This document shows positions 1 to 12,480 of a stretch of 64,000 bases of DNA, piece after piece. Where the stretch lies: assembly GCF_030445035.2 (NCBI RefSeq), contig NC_080702.1:29077843-29141842 (forward strand). Reading direction: 5' to 3'. The position numbers and the translations under genes were made by a program. Origin of the DNA: Dasypus novemcinctus. Its lineage: Eukaryota; Chordata; Mammalia; Cingulata; Dasypodidae. Numbering within the stretch: position 1 is the stretch's first letter; each line of letters begins with the position of its first letter. The notes under the pieces are model-generated. The model was not told the origin of the DNA and ran no database searches. It saw nothing but the letters and a program-made list of their open reading frames with translations.

Positions 1-3000
1 GTTCTTTCTTGGCCAGATCCTTGGTTGCCCCCCCTCGCGTGGGGTGGCCCTAAGGTAAAGTGTCATGCTGGGGGGGGCCAGCCCCTGGCTGCTGGGCCGA
101 CGGGCAGGTGTCAGGGGAGAGGGGCCGGGTCCCCCCCGCCCCGGCTACTGAGTTCACTCTCCCGGGGACACCGGGTGAATTCATGCGCCAGGCGGTGCCA
201 CCAAGGCCGCCTCCTTTGGCGTGAAAGCCGACGTGAGCGTGTTTTCCGTCCCTGTCGTTCAGGCGACTCCGGAGAGTTGGATTTTTTTCCGGCCGGAGTT
301 GCTAGCGTTTGAGCGGGCCTCGCCGGAGGGCGCCGGGGCGGGTTGGCGAGGCCTGGGCGACGAGTGGCCCACCTGGGCCTTTGTTCCTCGGCCGGTGGTG
401 GTCTGGAACCTTGCCTGAGCTGGACAGGGTCTTCTCCTCTGGGGCCGGTCGCGGGAGCCCCCTTCCTGGAGCTCCCCGCCCCCCCCCCGCCTTGGCAGGC
501 CGGCCCTTTGCTTCCAGTGCATACTGGGGGGCTACGGGGCCGGGCTGAGCAGAGTTGTTCCAAACTCTGCAAGAAGGACTTTGGCATGCCATGAAACTGG
601 ACTGTCGAACGGGGGTCTGAGTCCCGGCCGCGACGGCGAACCTGCCCTTGTGGGTTTGGGGGGACACGGGGTGCAGCCCAGGTGGCCTTGAGGCACCCCG
701 GGTGACGCTGCAATACGCAGGGGGGGGCGGTTTTGAGGGCATGAGGGACGAGGGTGCGATACCGGGAGCCGCGCTCCCAAAAGTAACGGTCCAGAGGGCC
801 ACCCCAAGCCCCCCGCGGGGCGGCTGGGCCGAGCGTGGCCTGTGGCTAGGAAGGCGTCCCGCCTCGTCTGGGAGGCTGGCGGGGTGGGGTGTCAGGCAGC
901 ATTGGAGTGATGTCCCGGTGATCTCCTTCCATGAAGGGGGCGTCCCCGATGCGGTGGACCCGGGGCACACGGGGCCCTGCCAGGGAGGGGGGCCTGAGCC
1001 TCTAGAGCCCGCTCCAGAACTTGCTTCTCCAGGCACCCTGAAGCTGAGCTGGCACCTTCGGCCGTCCCCAGAGACCGAAGCTTTGGGCCCAGCAGAGGAA
1101 GAAATTCTGGTGCTTCCGGAAGGGGTCCCCGCTCTCCGCTTGGCCCCACTCTTGTTAGGAGAGTTTCCCACGGTGAACCCCCGTGTCCCCCCTCGCCAGC
1201 GCGGCCCACCTCCCTCCCTCCATCCATCCCACCCCGTCTCTGCCGGCTTGGTCAATATTCCTGCGCACACACCTGAAACTCAGGACTGTGGCAAAACACA
1301 GCCGCGCTGCCGTCCCCAAGCTAAAAAATAAGTCCGTCCTTTCTCAGCGACACCAAGGATGCCGGTTGGTGTTCCCGCGTCCCTAATTCATCTCCTGATT
1401 TTAATTTTAGAGCTAATTTGTCTGAATCAGGGTAAGCTCCAGGCATTGCAGCGGGTCGGGTACGTCTCTCGGATCTCACAGCCTCTGGTTCTCTTCCTCC
1501 TTTTCCCCTTTTCTGGTGATTTTCTTGTTGTTCGGGAAACCGGGTCACCTGTCCCCTGCTGTGGACCCTGTAGATGGCACCTGCCGGGGCCCTCGCCTGC
1601 GGGCCAGGGCCCGGGAAGGGATTTAGCTATAGCCCTGTGGACTTTCTCCCTGGCTGCGGGACTCAGAGCTCCGGTTTTCGGCCCAGGGGTAGGCTCCTCG
1701 CTCCGGCTGGCCAGGCCTCGTCGCCCTTGTGCCAGCCCTGCCAAGGCACGGCCGGTCGCCACCGGTGCCTCCCCCCCGAGCGCCCGCTTGGCCCCTGGCC
1801 TGTCCGCGGGTCCTGACCGTGAGAGGGGTGGGAGGGGCAGCCCCCAGCCTGCACGCTCTGCCACCGGCCCCCACCGCCTCTTTTCTCCAAGGCCCACGCC
1901 CTGCACCCGCCGGGCAGCGCCCCCTGGTGCCCGGGCTTGCAAAGGCCGCGGGCCGAGGAGCCGGTTGGTAAAGGTTAGAAAGATCCGTGGGTTGGCTTTT
2001 CCAAACCCTAGGTAGACCGGTCCTTTAGAACGTTCCAGAAGCAATGTCGCCGTCCCTCGGGGGTCAGCTTTGGTGGCCGCACCCTTCTTCCGTACGGATG
2101 GTGCACGAGGTTCGACCAGCTCACGTGGAAAGATGCGACGTCGCCGGCGTGCCGTGGACGGCTGCTGCGACCGTGGCGTTTGGTGACCCCGTGTCTGAAG
2201 TGTCACCTGTCGGCCTTACTTCTGTCTTAAGGGACGACCCCAAGTGTGAGCTAGGGTCTTTCTGTGACACGGCAGCCTTTTCAAATATCCAATAGTGAAG
2301 GCAGCTTGCGTGATATCTTTCCACCCCTCTGCCCAGAAGCCGCCTCCTCTGCCTGTCCCCTCCCGCCTCCGACGCTGTCCCCAGGACCCTCGCCACGATG
2401 GCCTCCGGGGCCCCCTTGCCTTGGTCTTGACCCAGAGAGTTTTGAATCAAATGCAGGAACTCCGAGAGCTGTCAGGTCTCAGCCGATGGCGGTGGCTACG
2501 TAATCTGCAGGGCCCTCTGGCTACATAATTCGGGGGTCCAGTATAGAACGAAAACACGCGAGCGCCTTGTTCAGAACTTATTAGGAAGAGTGGCGCAGGG
2601 AGAGCGGAGCTCTAGGCCAGGGTGTGGGGCCTGTGCAGTTGCCCAGGTCATGCACTCACGGGGCCAGGCCCGCTTTGCTTGGGCCCCTCCCTGCGTGTGC
2701 ACCAGTGTCACACGGGGTGCCTGGCTCTGGACAGTGTGCAAGGATGACGCGTGTCCACAGGTGGCCTTGTGGGGAGTTGTGACCGCAAAGTGGAGACCAG
2801 AGGTGCCCAAGCCCTATCACTCAGCTCGATCTCCTTCTCAGACCCCTGCTTTCCCCCCAGCCCCTTTCTCCCACGCCTTTGGCCCCACTCCGGCCCTTTG
2901 TCCTCTGTGCCGTCCACCCTGCTGCCCGGTGGACGGCTCACCCCGTGGGTGCCCAAGCAAGAGAAAGCATCGCCTTCGTCCGAGCTCGAGCCGGCGTCCC

Positions 3001-6000
3001 ACGGGCCGTCAGCCGGCCAGGGGGCCCTGGGTGGCCCAGTGACTCAGGATAAGGAGACAGGGCCCTTTTGCAGCAGGAGGGTTGTGGGGCGGATGCCCAG
3101 AAGGACTTCCGAGCACCCAGCTGACTCTTTGGCACTGCCAGAGGATGCCAGAATGTCCTTTATTGGTGAAAGACGTTCCGGGTGAGCCAGACAGGAGCAA
3201 GGCAGGTCCCCGGGCCAGGGCCTCTGAGATGGCTCCCGTGCCTGGCCGGGTTTGGGGTCAGGCCTCAGGGTAACATTCAGGGGACTCGCCCCCTAGATGT
3301 GAGCCCGCAGCCCTCGGGGCTGGAGGGGAGGGGGCGCCCGGCTGGGCCACGTCGGTGGGGGGCCGCGTGCTGGCCTTGCAGGGCTCACTGCAAGGGTGGC
3401 ATCACGCTCTCTGTCCCTCTGGCGTCCGGTGGCAGCCGGGCAGAGGGGGGGGGGGCATGGCCGAGCCCCCCCCTCCGCCGGGGACGGAGGCGGCACCCCC
3501 CCACCCTGCTCTCCCTTTTCTCTCTGCCCCGTCCCGCGCCCCCCACCCCAGTCTCAGGACCTGCCACGCTTCAGTTATTTTATCCTCAGTGTCCGATTCA
3601 GGAGTCCTTTCAAAGGCCCTAGCCGTGTCAGCGCGGCGCGCGCACAAAAGGCCCCTTTGATTTCTTGTTTGTTTTCATTTGCCAGCGGAGGGGGAGGAGG
3701 CAGGAGAGAAAGAGCTTCTGGGTTGAAAAATTTTTTATTTGGGTTGCTTCATTCTCCGAGGGGCCCGGTGCCCTGGAACTCCTCCTTGTGCCGGGGAGAG
3801 GGGACCCCCTCCCCCAAACCCTCAGAGGAGGTGGGCGGCTGAGGGCACCCGCATCTCCCCGCGCCACGCACACGGGGTGGGAGGGGTCCCCGGCGCCCGA
3901 GGCCGACCTGGGACGCCCTCGAACTCGGGCGCTGCCGTTTGCCCACTTTGGGGCGCAGCGTTCCCCTCTCGGCGGGTCAGGGGGTCCTTCCAGCACGGAC
4001 TCCGGGAATGCTCGGCCTTCTTGGCTGGGCGAGGGGTCTCCGGAGGCCCAGGATGAGAGATCCTCCCCCCCCCGCGCCGTGCGCCCCAGCTCCCTGCAGC
4101 TTCGCCCCTCTCTCACCGGCCGCCACCCCCGGGCGTCCCCCTCCCCGTCTGCCGAGGGCAGGGTGGGAGGGTCCCCAAGGGCCGCAGATCCCCACCCCCA
4201 CCCCCCCACCCCCCGCGCAGCGCGGGCGGGGCCCAGACTCGAGGCCCACGCGGGCTCACACCTCTCGGTTCCCGCACGGGCGCGCGCCAGGAGGGTGCCA
4301 GCGACCAAGGCGTCCGCCGCAGGGAAGAGTGCCCACTGGGTGAGGGGGGGCCGCGCAGGGCCTGCTTGGCAGACGGGAGGAGGAGGCTGGGGGGGCTGAG
4401 CGATAGATAAATATAGCTGATGGCATTTCTGATGATAGGTTTTTCTTGGCACCGAGGGCACCGTGGAAAACAGCCCGCCGCCGCCGTCGCCATCTTAGGC
4501 CCTTTGGAGCGGAGGGTTTGGTGGCGTTCAGAGAGGGTCCCTGGGCAGAGGGGTGCAAGCCGGGGGGAGGTGGGCTGGGGCCGGGCCTCCCTCTCCTGGG
4601 TGCTTCTTGTCTGCGTCCTGTCCCCGGTCGGCGGGGCAGGGGGGGCACGCTGGCGAGGCCCTCGCTGCGTTACCCGCTCTGATCGGGCTCTTTCCTTGCC
4701 GGCCTGGTTTGGCAGAGGCCTTGGGCCGTGAACTTCCCGAACTCTCGTGCAGGCTCTGGGTTTTAGATCGTGGGCTGGGCGGGCACGGCGGCACACCTGT
4801 AGGGACCCAGGGCTGTGGTGCCGGGAAGGGGGGCAGGATGTGCCCAAGCCACATCTTGAAGGGACGGCGTGAGCCCGGCCTTTCCAGCCTCGGTTTCTCT
4901 CTTCGTGGTGGCCGAGCGCTAAGAGGCAGGGCAGAGAGGCGCCTGTCCCTGCCAGCTCGAGGAGGAAGCCAAAATGCACAAGGCGCTAAGGCCGCCCGAT
5001 GGGTTTGGGCAGAAGGGCCCGTGGCCTCCCGCTGTGGGCCTCGTGGCACCTTCTGCTGGCCGGCCCTGGCTGGGCGCAGTGGGTGGGTCCCCGTCTGCAG
5101 CCACCCTGGCAGGCAGCGCTCAGCTCGGCTCGAGGCGCCCCCAGCGGCTGGGCCTGCGGCGGAGGCCAAGCGGGCAGCTGGCCCTGTGCCCTGCCGGCCA
5201 CCCGGTCGGACGGGGCGCAGCCCTCCGGCCACCACTGGCTTGGCTTCCCGGCCCCTGGCCCTAGAGCCGTGGGGAGAGGGTCCCCGCTCGCCCTGAGCAG
5301 AGAATCTGCAGGACACCCAGGAGCGGGCCAGGCCAGGGGGGGTGGGGTGGTCCCAGGTGCCAGCCCGTCCTGCATCACAGTTTAACATAAAGATCAAGGT
5401 CACCGTCCTAGTTAACCAGCCGTGAGTCTCTCCATAACCTGCTCATTGCGTGGCCTTTCCCGCGCCCAGCGCGCATGTCGTGCCCTCACCCCCCTCGTCG
5501 AGCGGGGACAGCTTGGCAAGCGCGCCTGGCCGCTGCCTCCAGCCCTGCTCCTCGGCTCCCGGCCTCGGCTTCTCTCTTCCGAGGGGCCCCGGCACCCCCG
5601 GAGCGGGGTTTCCCGTCCACCGCGCCCCTCGTGTTCGGGGCTGGGAACCTTCCCTACCGCAGGGGGCCGTGGCACAGCTTCTGAGGTCTCCACCTGCTCG
5701 TGCCAGGAGCACCTGGAACCCCCGAGGTGCAGCCACCCGGCACGGTGCCAGCTTTGCTCGGCCTGGTCGGTGACCTGCCTTTGGCCCAAGTCTCGGCTCC
5801 CCTGGAGGAGCTCATCCTCCTCTCCTCACGGGCCACGGCGGCCCTCGTCTCCTGTGGGGTCCCGGGCCATCACCCCCTATCCTGAAGCCGTCCCAGGCCC
5901 CTTCATCCTGCAGGGACCCTAGGGCCCACTTCCAAGCATCTGCTACACATCCCCCCCCCCACCTTCACTTCCTGCCCCAGGTGCTGGGGTGGTGGCCTGG

Positions 6001-6822
6001 GGGACAGCACAGGGTCCAGCCCCTCAGCGCCCCCTGCCCAGCCCCAGCCCCGGCGGGGACGAGCGGCCACCTGTTGGCCCCCAGCGGGCTGCCTGGGCCC
6101 CGAGCACGGCTCTTGGGCTAAAATGACGCGTCTGTGACGGTCATCCAGGGCACGATTTGCAGAAACGCACGAATAGAGAAATGTAAGAGGCAGACCCTGC
6201 TTCACACTTGAGAGTCTCTCGGCGGATCATGGTAGATTCTTCTGGTTGCTTCCGTAAGCGACCTGTCCGATAACTTCAGATGCGGCTATAGAGGTGGGTC
6301 TACGGGCATCTAGACCCCTAGGTAGCTAGCGACAGGTGAAGATACAGGTGCGGGCATACATACAGATGGATCTCGCTGGCTTGACGTAGGACAAGCCACA
6401 CGTCTAGTTCAGGTGCTGCTTGCAGGCTTGAGCTGAGTTGAACTGGCTCCGTCCAGCTGCCACTGGCTTCTTGACTTTTCCACCCTCTACCCTTCCCGTC
6501 CTCACGCCCGGCCACCCCGGGGGCAGAGCCAGCGTCCCTGTCCTCTCTTCCGGGCGCGCCTTGCCCGGGAGACAGGCCATCGCCTGGTGTGGGGACACCT
6601 GCTCTTGGGCCGTCCTGCTGGAAAGTGGGAGTCGAGGCCGGGCCATGGACCCCCAAGGGGTCTGAGGCCAAAGGTGGGGGGCCCTAGCACCTGGCCCTTC
6701 CTGGCAGCCTTCTAGCTCTTTCCAGGAGGGGGCGGGCATTCCTTTGGGGGGGGAGACCCCCCCGCCAAGCAGCCTGGTATTGAAGCAGCTTTAGCTGCAC
6801 GGGGCTCCTTCCTGGGCAGCTG
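1..6822 (+). other. NFIX: NFIX intron 2, unique GC-rich stretch
   Basis: No exon, RNA gene or recognisable interspersed repeat is visible here. Open frames on both strands are the long stop-poor frames expected of GC-rich DNA: they are rich in Pro, Arg, Gly and Ala and match no family I recognise. Short CpG-rich patches occur around 1560-1960 and 3820-4340. Old, decayed repeats could be hidden. Confidence 0.6.
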
Positions 6823-6935
6823 CTTTTCCTCCTTCCTCTTCTCCTTCTTTTCCTTCTTCTCCCTTTCCTCCTCCTTTCCCCCCACTTCCTCTTCCTTCTT
6901 TCCCTTCCTTTTCCTCTTCCCTTCCTCCTCCTTTT
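6823..6935 (+). repeat. Long polypyrimidine tract (CT-rich)
   Basis: A 113-base run contains only C and T except for a single A at 6884, and ends directly in AG at 6936-6937. Mirror-like polypyrimidine/polypurine tracts can form intramolecular triplexes (H-DNA). The tract plus AG also looks like an over-long splice acceptor, but no coding sequence that I recognise follows it. Confidence 0.8.
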
Positions 6936-7194
6936 AGGCTTTTCCTTTCTTAAAAAATGGGGGTGGAGGTACCCCGCAACCCCAGGGGCACTGATTCCAG
7001 CGGGATTCTTTGGGTCTCAGCCACACGACAGAGATGAGTGTCCCTTCCAGGCCAGGCAAGGCGGACACCAGGCAGGCTGGAGAGAGACTCTGGGGCGCGG
7101 CGGACCTGTCGCCAGGAAGAGGTGGCCCCCCGTGACTCCTCTGGGGTGCGCCCGGGAAAGCCCAGGAGAAGGCCCTAGGCCGTCTGCAGGGGAG

Positions 7195-7510
7195 CGTGTC
7201 CTCGGGCTGCCCGCAGCTTATACCCCCATTAGCACAAAATTATTATATAATGGGCGTCATTGCGTGAGGGCGATTATATAATAGGTCCCGGGCACACAGA
7301 CAGGGTGTAATACGTGGATGGCCCCCGGCTATAAATAGCCAGCCAGCCCTGCTCGGAAGGTGTGCCCACTCCAGAGCCGCCACGTAAATACCTGAGCCTG
7401 GCTATAAACCTCTGCTGGGTGCGCACCTGCTGCTCGGTGGGGGGCGGGGGGGGGGGGAGGAACCTGCGGCCCCACCCAGCCGCCTGACGCCATTGTTTCC
7501 ATAGCAACAG
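7195..7510. promoter_or_regulatory. Candidate intronic enhancer with MEF2, E-box and RFX motifs
   Basis: This AT-rich island sits in very GC-rich surroundings. It holds two perfect copies of the 10-bp palindrome ATTATATAAT at 7242-7251 and 7273-7282, which is 31 bp start to start or about three helical turns. A perfect MEF2 consensus CTATAAATAG lies at 7329-7338, an E-box CACCTG at 7424-7429, and GTTTCCATAGCAAC at 7495-7508, whose reverse complement fits the RFX X-box. NFIX is known to act in muscle and brain. The enhancer call is inference from motif density; conservation was not testable here. Confidence 0.4.
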
Positions 7511-8834
7511 GAATGCTTCCCGGGGGATGGTGGGGGCGGGGGGTGGCCTTTAAAAGGAAAGAGGCCAGTGGATAGAAAGTTGGGGGACAGGGGAGCCGGG
7601 CCCAGGGGTGGGTCTCCAAGACAGAGGCTGGCCGCCGGGCAGGGCCCCCTCCCCACGTGGAGCAGGGGTCTTGGGTCGCCAGTCGGGTCCGAACGGAGCT
7701 GGATGGCTCCCCACGGCTCAAAGGGCCCCCGGGGCCGAAAGGGGGGCGAATGCGGGCAAACCCCAGCCCTGTACCCCCACTACGTCCTGCCTGTGCTTCC
7801 TGAGGTCCTGGGCCAGTTTTGGTCTCAGTCATAAAAAAAAAATACGCGAGCCATTCTGGGGCGCCTCGTGGAAGTCGTGGCGCGGGGAGAGGGCCGGTGA
7901 AGGCCCCAAATCCGTTGGGTGGGATTGTCGTGTTTGTCGGCCGCGGACAGTGGAGAGCTGGTCTGGAGAGCCCTGAGTTCTCGAGCGGACAGCAAACGGG
8001 CCTCGTTGGCAGGGGAGGGAGGGAGAGTGGACTTGGCTCCATTCAGCCCAGAAAACCCGGCCTCTCAGGGACCCTCAGAGCTGGGCCAAAGTGGGGGTCA
8101 CCCAGGGCAGGCCGGTCTGCCGGCGTCAGGTGGGTGGCGTCCAGCGCACAAGGAGCCCACGGGCGCCCGCCGTGGCTCAGGCCACGGGCGGCCGAGGGGC
8201 CCTGCCCTGGGCGGGGAGAGGGCCACACTGCGTTGCTCCCCGCCGCAAGCCGCCCCTTGCCCGCTGCCCCCCTGAATCCCCTCCAGCCCTGTTTTCCTCG
8301 CTTTGGTTGGGTGCATGTCGGGTTCGTGAGGCCTTTTCTAGGAAATCAAGGGACTTAGGATTTTTGCACCCCTTTTTCAAAGCACAGAGGCTCTTTGAGG
8401 GAAGACAGAGCCCCTCGAGGCGGTGGGGCGCCGTGTGGCTCTTTTGCCTCTCGTTCAAAGTAAAATAAAAGAGGTAATGGAAAAATCACGAAGAAGTGAA
8501 ATTATTCCTTCTTGCTTACCAAAGAGTTTCCAAAAGGCACGACCGGCTCATTTCCTCCGCCTTTGGGACCAGCTCTTCCCATGTAGACCTGCTTAGGCCA
8601 CCGGGTCCACGGGGACAGCTCCTGGGGTGGGGGTGGGGGGCAGTCCCAGGGTCCCATCCCCATCAAAGCCGATTTCCTGTGCAGGGCAGCGTGTGTTCAA
8701 GGAACCCCATAGACACAACTGCTCTCCGATGTTCGGAAGACAGATCAATAGAAGGACAGGTGACGGGCCGACAGATGGTGGATGAATAGACGGACGGATG
8801 GGCTAGACGGGAAGATGGCGCAAGCGTGGCCCAA

Positions 8835-8962
8835 CGTTCCAAATTGGTGGACCTGGGTTCCCGGGTGGGGCGCGCCGTGGGAGTTCTCTGTCCGGGTTGT
8901 GCCTTATTTTTCACAACTGCCCTCGAAGTTTGAAATGATTTCGAATGAAAAAAAAAAAAAAA
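8835..8962 (+). repeat. Old LINE-1 3' end with poly(A) tail
   Basis: The sequence resembles the 3' terminus of ancient mammalian L1 elements: a 'gggagttctctgt' block, then 'gaaatgatttc', then a 15-base A-run at about 8948-8962. It is in the sense orientation. The relative at 18320-18670 carries the same end in reverse. Family placement is from memory of L1M consensus sequences. Confidence 0.55.
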
Positions 8963-11900
8963 GTCAATTTCCCAGACCGAGCAGCCAGCCTGGACTCTCT
9001 ACCACCCAAAGAGATTTCACAAATGAGGCGGGCGAGGCGGGGAGCAGACGGTGGGGGGGGGGCCGAGTACCTCTTCCCAGCATGGGGAGTCCGCGAAAAG
9101 CTGAGGTCCCCGGCTACTGGGTGTCGTTTCTGCAAGATGACACCTCGCGTGGCATAAGTAAATGAGAGGTGCCATCGCTGGCGGGGGGAGGGGTTAGCTC
9201 ACACTTGCCTTTGTCCCACGCCTGCCTTCTTTTCCACCCGGCTGCCCCTCTATTGGGTACCCCCATCCCTGGCCCCCTGCCGTGGCTGGGCCATCGTGGT
9301 CATCGGTACGAGGCCGGGGCCACTGACGATGGCTGGGATGGGGGGGACAGCGGTCTGGGCTGGCCGGGGACCTGTCCAGAGCAGGGGGCCTGCTGGGCCG
9401 AGGGCCACGCCCCCCTCTTGCGTGTTGAACCTGACCTTGGAGCTTGGACTTGGGGTAGAGGCAGCTTTGCGGGCGGGAACGGGGATGCAGGGCCCAGAGG
9501 CCCGTGGGCAAAGCCGCCTGCCGGGCGCAGTGCTGGCTCCCAGCGCAAAGAGCAGCCACCGTCCCCAGGATGCTGCCAGCCGGAGAGAGACGCGGCCAAA
9601 GGGAGCGTCCCCTGCCCGGAGGACAGGGCCAGCTTTCTCTCGCTTATTTATGGGACCGCGGTGTACAAAGCAGGCCCAGTGCACAGCTCTCTGGGCACGG
9701 CTTCAAATGCGTGCATTTCTTTGAAATCTCTCACACACACACACACAGTCTGTTCGAGTGGATCTGCCACCCAAGAGCGTCCCCGGCCACGTGGGACCAG
9801 AACCGAGGACGAGGGTTCCGAAGCCGCTGTCTAATATTAGATTTTGTGGTTCCGAGATGCGTGGATGTGATCGCTCCGATGCCAGCGCGGCTCGAACCGC
9901 GCCTCGTCCCCGACAGAGCGCCTGGGCTGCGGAGGGCACCCCCCAGCCAGCCCGCACGTGCCCTCGCCCGCACTTCGTGGATGGCAGGCGGGCACTGTGG
10001 GACAGGACAGGCGTCCCCGGGGCGGCCTTTCCGGCCCAGTCTGCCGAGCGAGGTCCCGTTTGTACGGAAGTTGGACCCCCCGGCCAGGGCCTGGGCCTGC
10101 TTGGTTTGGTTTGTTTGTTGCGCCGCATTTTGTAGATTTCTCTCACTGCGCTGGGATCTCGGAACTAGGATGGCCTTTCCTCTGCCTTGCATCTGGCGTG
10201 GACTTTTGTCCAGCTCTATAAACCCACGTCACATACAGAACTGCCTTCGAGTGGGCAGCGGCCGCCAGCCCTCCCCGGAAAGTCAGGAACGGAGCGCCGA
10301 GGAAGGCGAAGGCAGGGGAGAGCGGTGGTGGTGGTGGGGTGCCCTTTGAGTGGGCGTCGGGAGGGGAGAATCTGACAGCCAAGGAGAGGAAGCTGGAGAA
10401 ATGGGGAGGAGGGTGGCGGGCAGGCGAGAAGCTGTGGGCGTGTGGGTTGAAGGGGCCTTCGTGTCTCGAAATATCTTTTTTTTTCCCCTTTCCGTGAATG
10501 AGGTGTCAGGAAAGTGGGGAAAGGGCCGCTCTCTTTGTCACACCCTCCTCTACTTCCTGGACCCCCGGCACCAAAGGGTCACTGCTTGGTGGACGCCCCC
10601 CCCCAGGCGCCGGCTCAGCCCACCCACGTCTCTGCGGCAGCCAGTCCCGGAGCCGCCGTTTGAGCCGCGTCCCTGCCTCTGGCCTCATGGGCCCCCCCCC
10701 CCGGGATATGTCCTCACGCACGGCGCTGTGGGGCTGCCAGGCTCACCCGGGGACAGGCGCTCGCCCGTGCCAGCTCCTCCCGCCGCGCTGCTTGGGTCGG
10801 CGGGGAGCAGCCCTGGGCCTGGCGGCACTGCTTGCCACTCGCGCCGAGGTCCCTCCTGACCCCCTGCTCTTTCTCCGTCGGCCTCCCGGCCCCTCGCCGG
10901 GACGCGCGGCCTCCTGTCCTCTCTTCTCTCCTCTGGGGTCCGGGATGGCTGCCCCCCAGCTCCTCTGTGTGCTCCCAGCCCTGGGTTTGGTTATTAACCA
11001 TGAATGTTGGAAGGAACTGTGGGCAGGGAGGAAGGGCCGAGTCTCAGGGTGGAAACTGCGCACCCGGCCCTAATCTAAGCGGGTCCCAGAGCGAACCCTG
11101 CGGCCTGCTCTCCTGCCCGTTGTCTCATCTCAAACCTCCCACTTGTCCCCGTGCGCGTTTTCAGGGACTTCCCAGCCAGCCGCGTCTCCTCCTTTCGCAG
11201 AGTCTCGAACCTCTTTCCTCCAGCCTCCCGTGGGCCTGTCCTTCCCTGAGACCTTCTGGACTTTGTCGGCGTCATGCGCCCCCACGCCCATCGGGTAGAG
11301 GGGTGGCTGGAGGACCCCCCCCCACCAGCACCAGGCTGGGGAGAGCACACCCTGCAGCGCGACGGTGGCGCTTCCGCCCGTGTCGCTTGGGCTCGAGGCT
11401 CCTTGAACTGGACAGTTCTGGGGGGCGCACCCTGCCTGCCCTGTGGCGTGGTTCTGTGACCTGGGGTGAGAGCCACGTGTGTCCAGACCCATTCTATCGA
11501 AAAAGAGATTTCGCTGGTCATAAAGCGAGCACGCCTTCCTCGGGGAAACCCAGAGCCGGCGTGGCGGAGAGCGGAGAGAAGCAGCGCGGCGATCTGTCCC
11601 CTCGGGCTGTGCAGGGTGCACCCCTGGCTGCTGTAAAATTGGGACTTATCGCCGCATCTCTGGCTGCTGCGCCTCAAGGGCAGCGGCACAGCGTGCGCTG
11701 CCAGGGCGCTGGTTTCCCAAAGCCAGTTTTTAAGTGGCTTAGAGTCTGGCCCCGGGGAGCCGCGCTGTCCTCCGTGCCCCACATCCCCGGTGACCTCTCT
11801 CCCCTTTTCTGCTTGGCCGTGAGAAATCTCCTTTTCCCCCTAAACGTCACAGGTGCTTGTTATGTGCAAAAAAAGGAGAGCGCGCGCTGCCAGCGGCTGC

Positions 11901-12150
11901 CGGGATCCCGTCCCGGCTGGCTCTCCGGCAAGGGCGCGGACGCCGGGGCCGGCGTCTGTCCTTCATGAGCGCTGGCATCCTGTCGGGCCTGTTTCTTAAT
12001 CAGGGCTTGTCTTCCTCGTGGGCGAATTAGGGGGCAAAGGGCATGACCCCCTTGGAAGACTCCATCTGAAATCAGAGGCCAGCGCCTGCCCCGTCCCCAG
12101 CGCCCCGGAAAGCCCCGCCGTGAGCCGCGCCACCGTGCACTCGTCACACG
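8963..12150 (+). other. NFIX: NFIX intron 2, no gene seen
   Basis: GC-rich intronic DNA without recognisable exons. A short (CA)n microsatellite lies at about 9732-9747. A degenerate CpG-containing stretch surrounds 9840-10060. Nothing else could be assigned. Confidence 0.55.
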
Positions 12151-12159
12151 CGCGACCCC

Positions 12160-12480
12160 TGCCGTGCACGCCCCGCGCACCCCACGAGAACATGGCACGT
12201 ACGTGCCACGTGTGGATCGCGCCACGTATATATCGCATCGTGCCGCCCGTGCCCCGTGTGGTATGTCATGGTCCCGTCGTCGTCCCCTCCGTGTCATGCA
12301 CGTGAAGCTCCTAGCACTCACGTACTGTATGTCACGTGTGCATCGCATGCTGCGTGCACCTCACGCATGTCACACGGCCCCCTTGCACCCCGCGAGCACA
12401 CCCGCACACGTCCACGCCATGTCATATCACACACAAGTACATGCCGCCTGCATGTCACGTGTAGCACAGACACACGGCCC
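12160..12480. repeat. Degenerate CACGTG/CATGTCACGTGT-rich repeat
   Basis: This patch is built of related short blocks rich in CACGT, GTCACGTGT and GCATGTCAC, and looks like an eroded tandem array. It contains four exact CACGTG E-boxes (12207-12212, 12299-12304, 12333-12338, 12456-12461) and a perfect 14-bp palindrome GGCACGTACGTGCC at 12195-12208. CACGTG is the core bound by USF, MYC/MAX and MITF/TFEB-type proteins. Function is not shown. Confidence 0.55.

Noticed and set aside
302-1270. Long open frame on the - strand (322 codons) and similar long frames throughout intron 2
   Set aside because: Composition is Pro/Gly/Arg/Ala-rich, overlapping long frames occur in all six frames, and no family motif is seen. 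This is what ~65% GC DNA with few stops produces.
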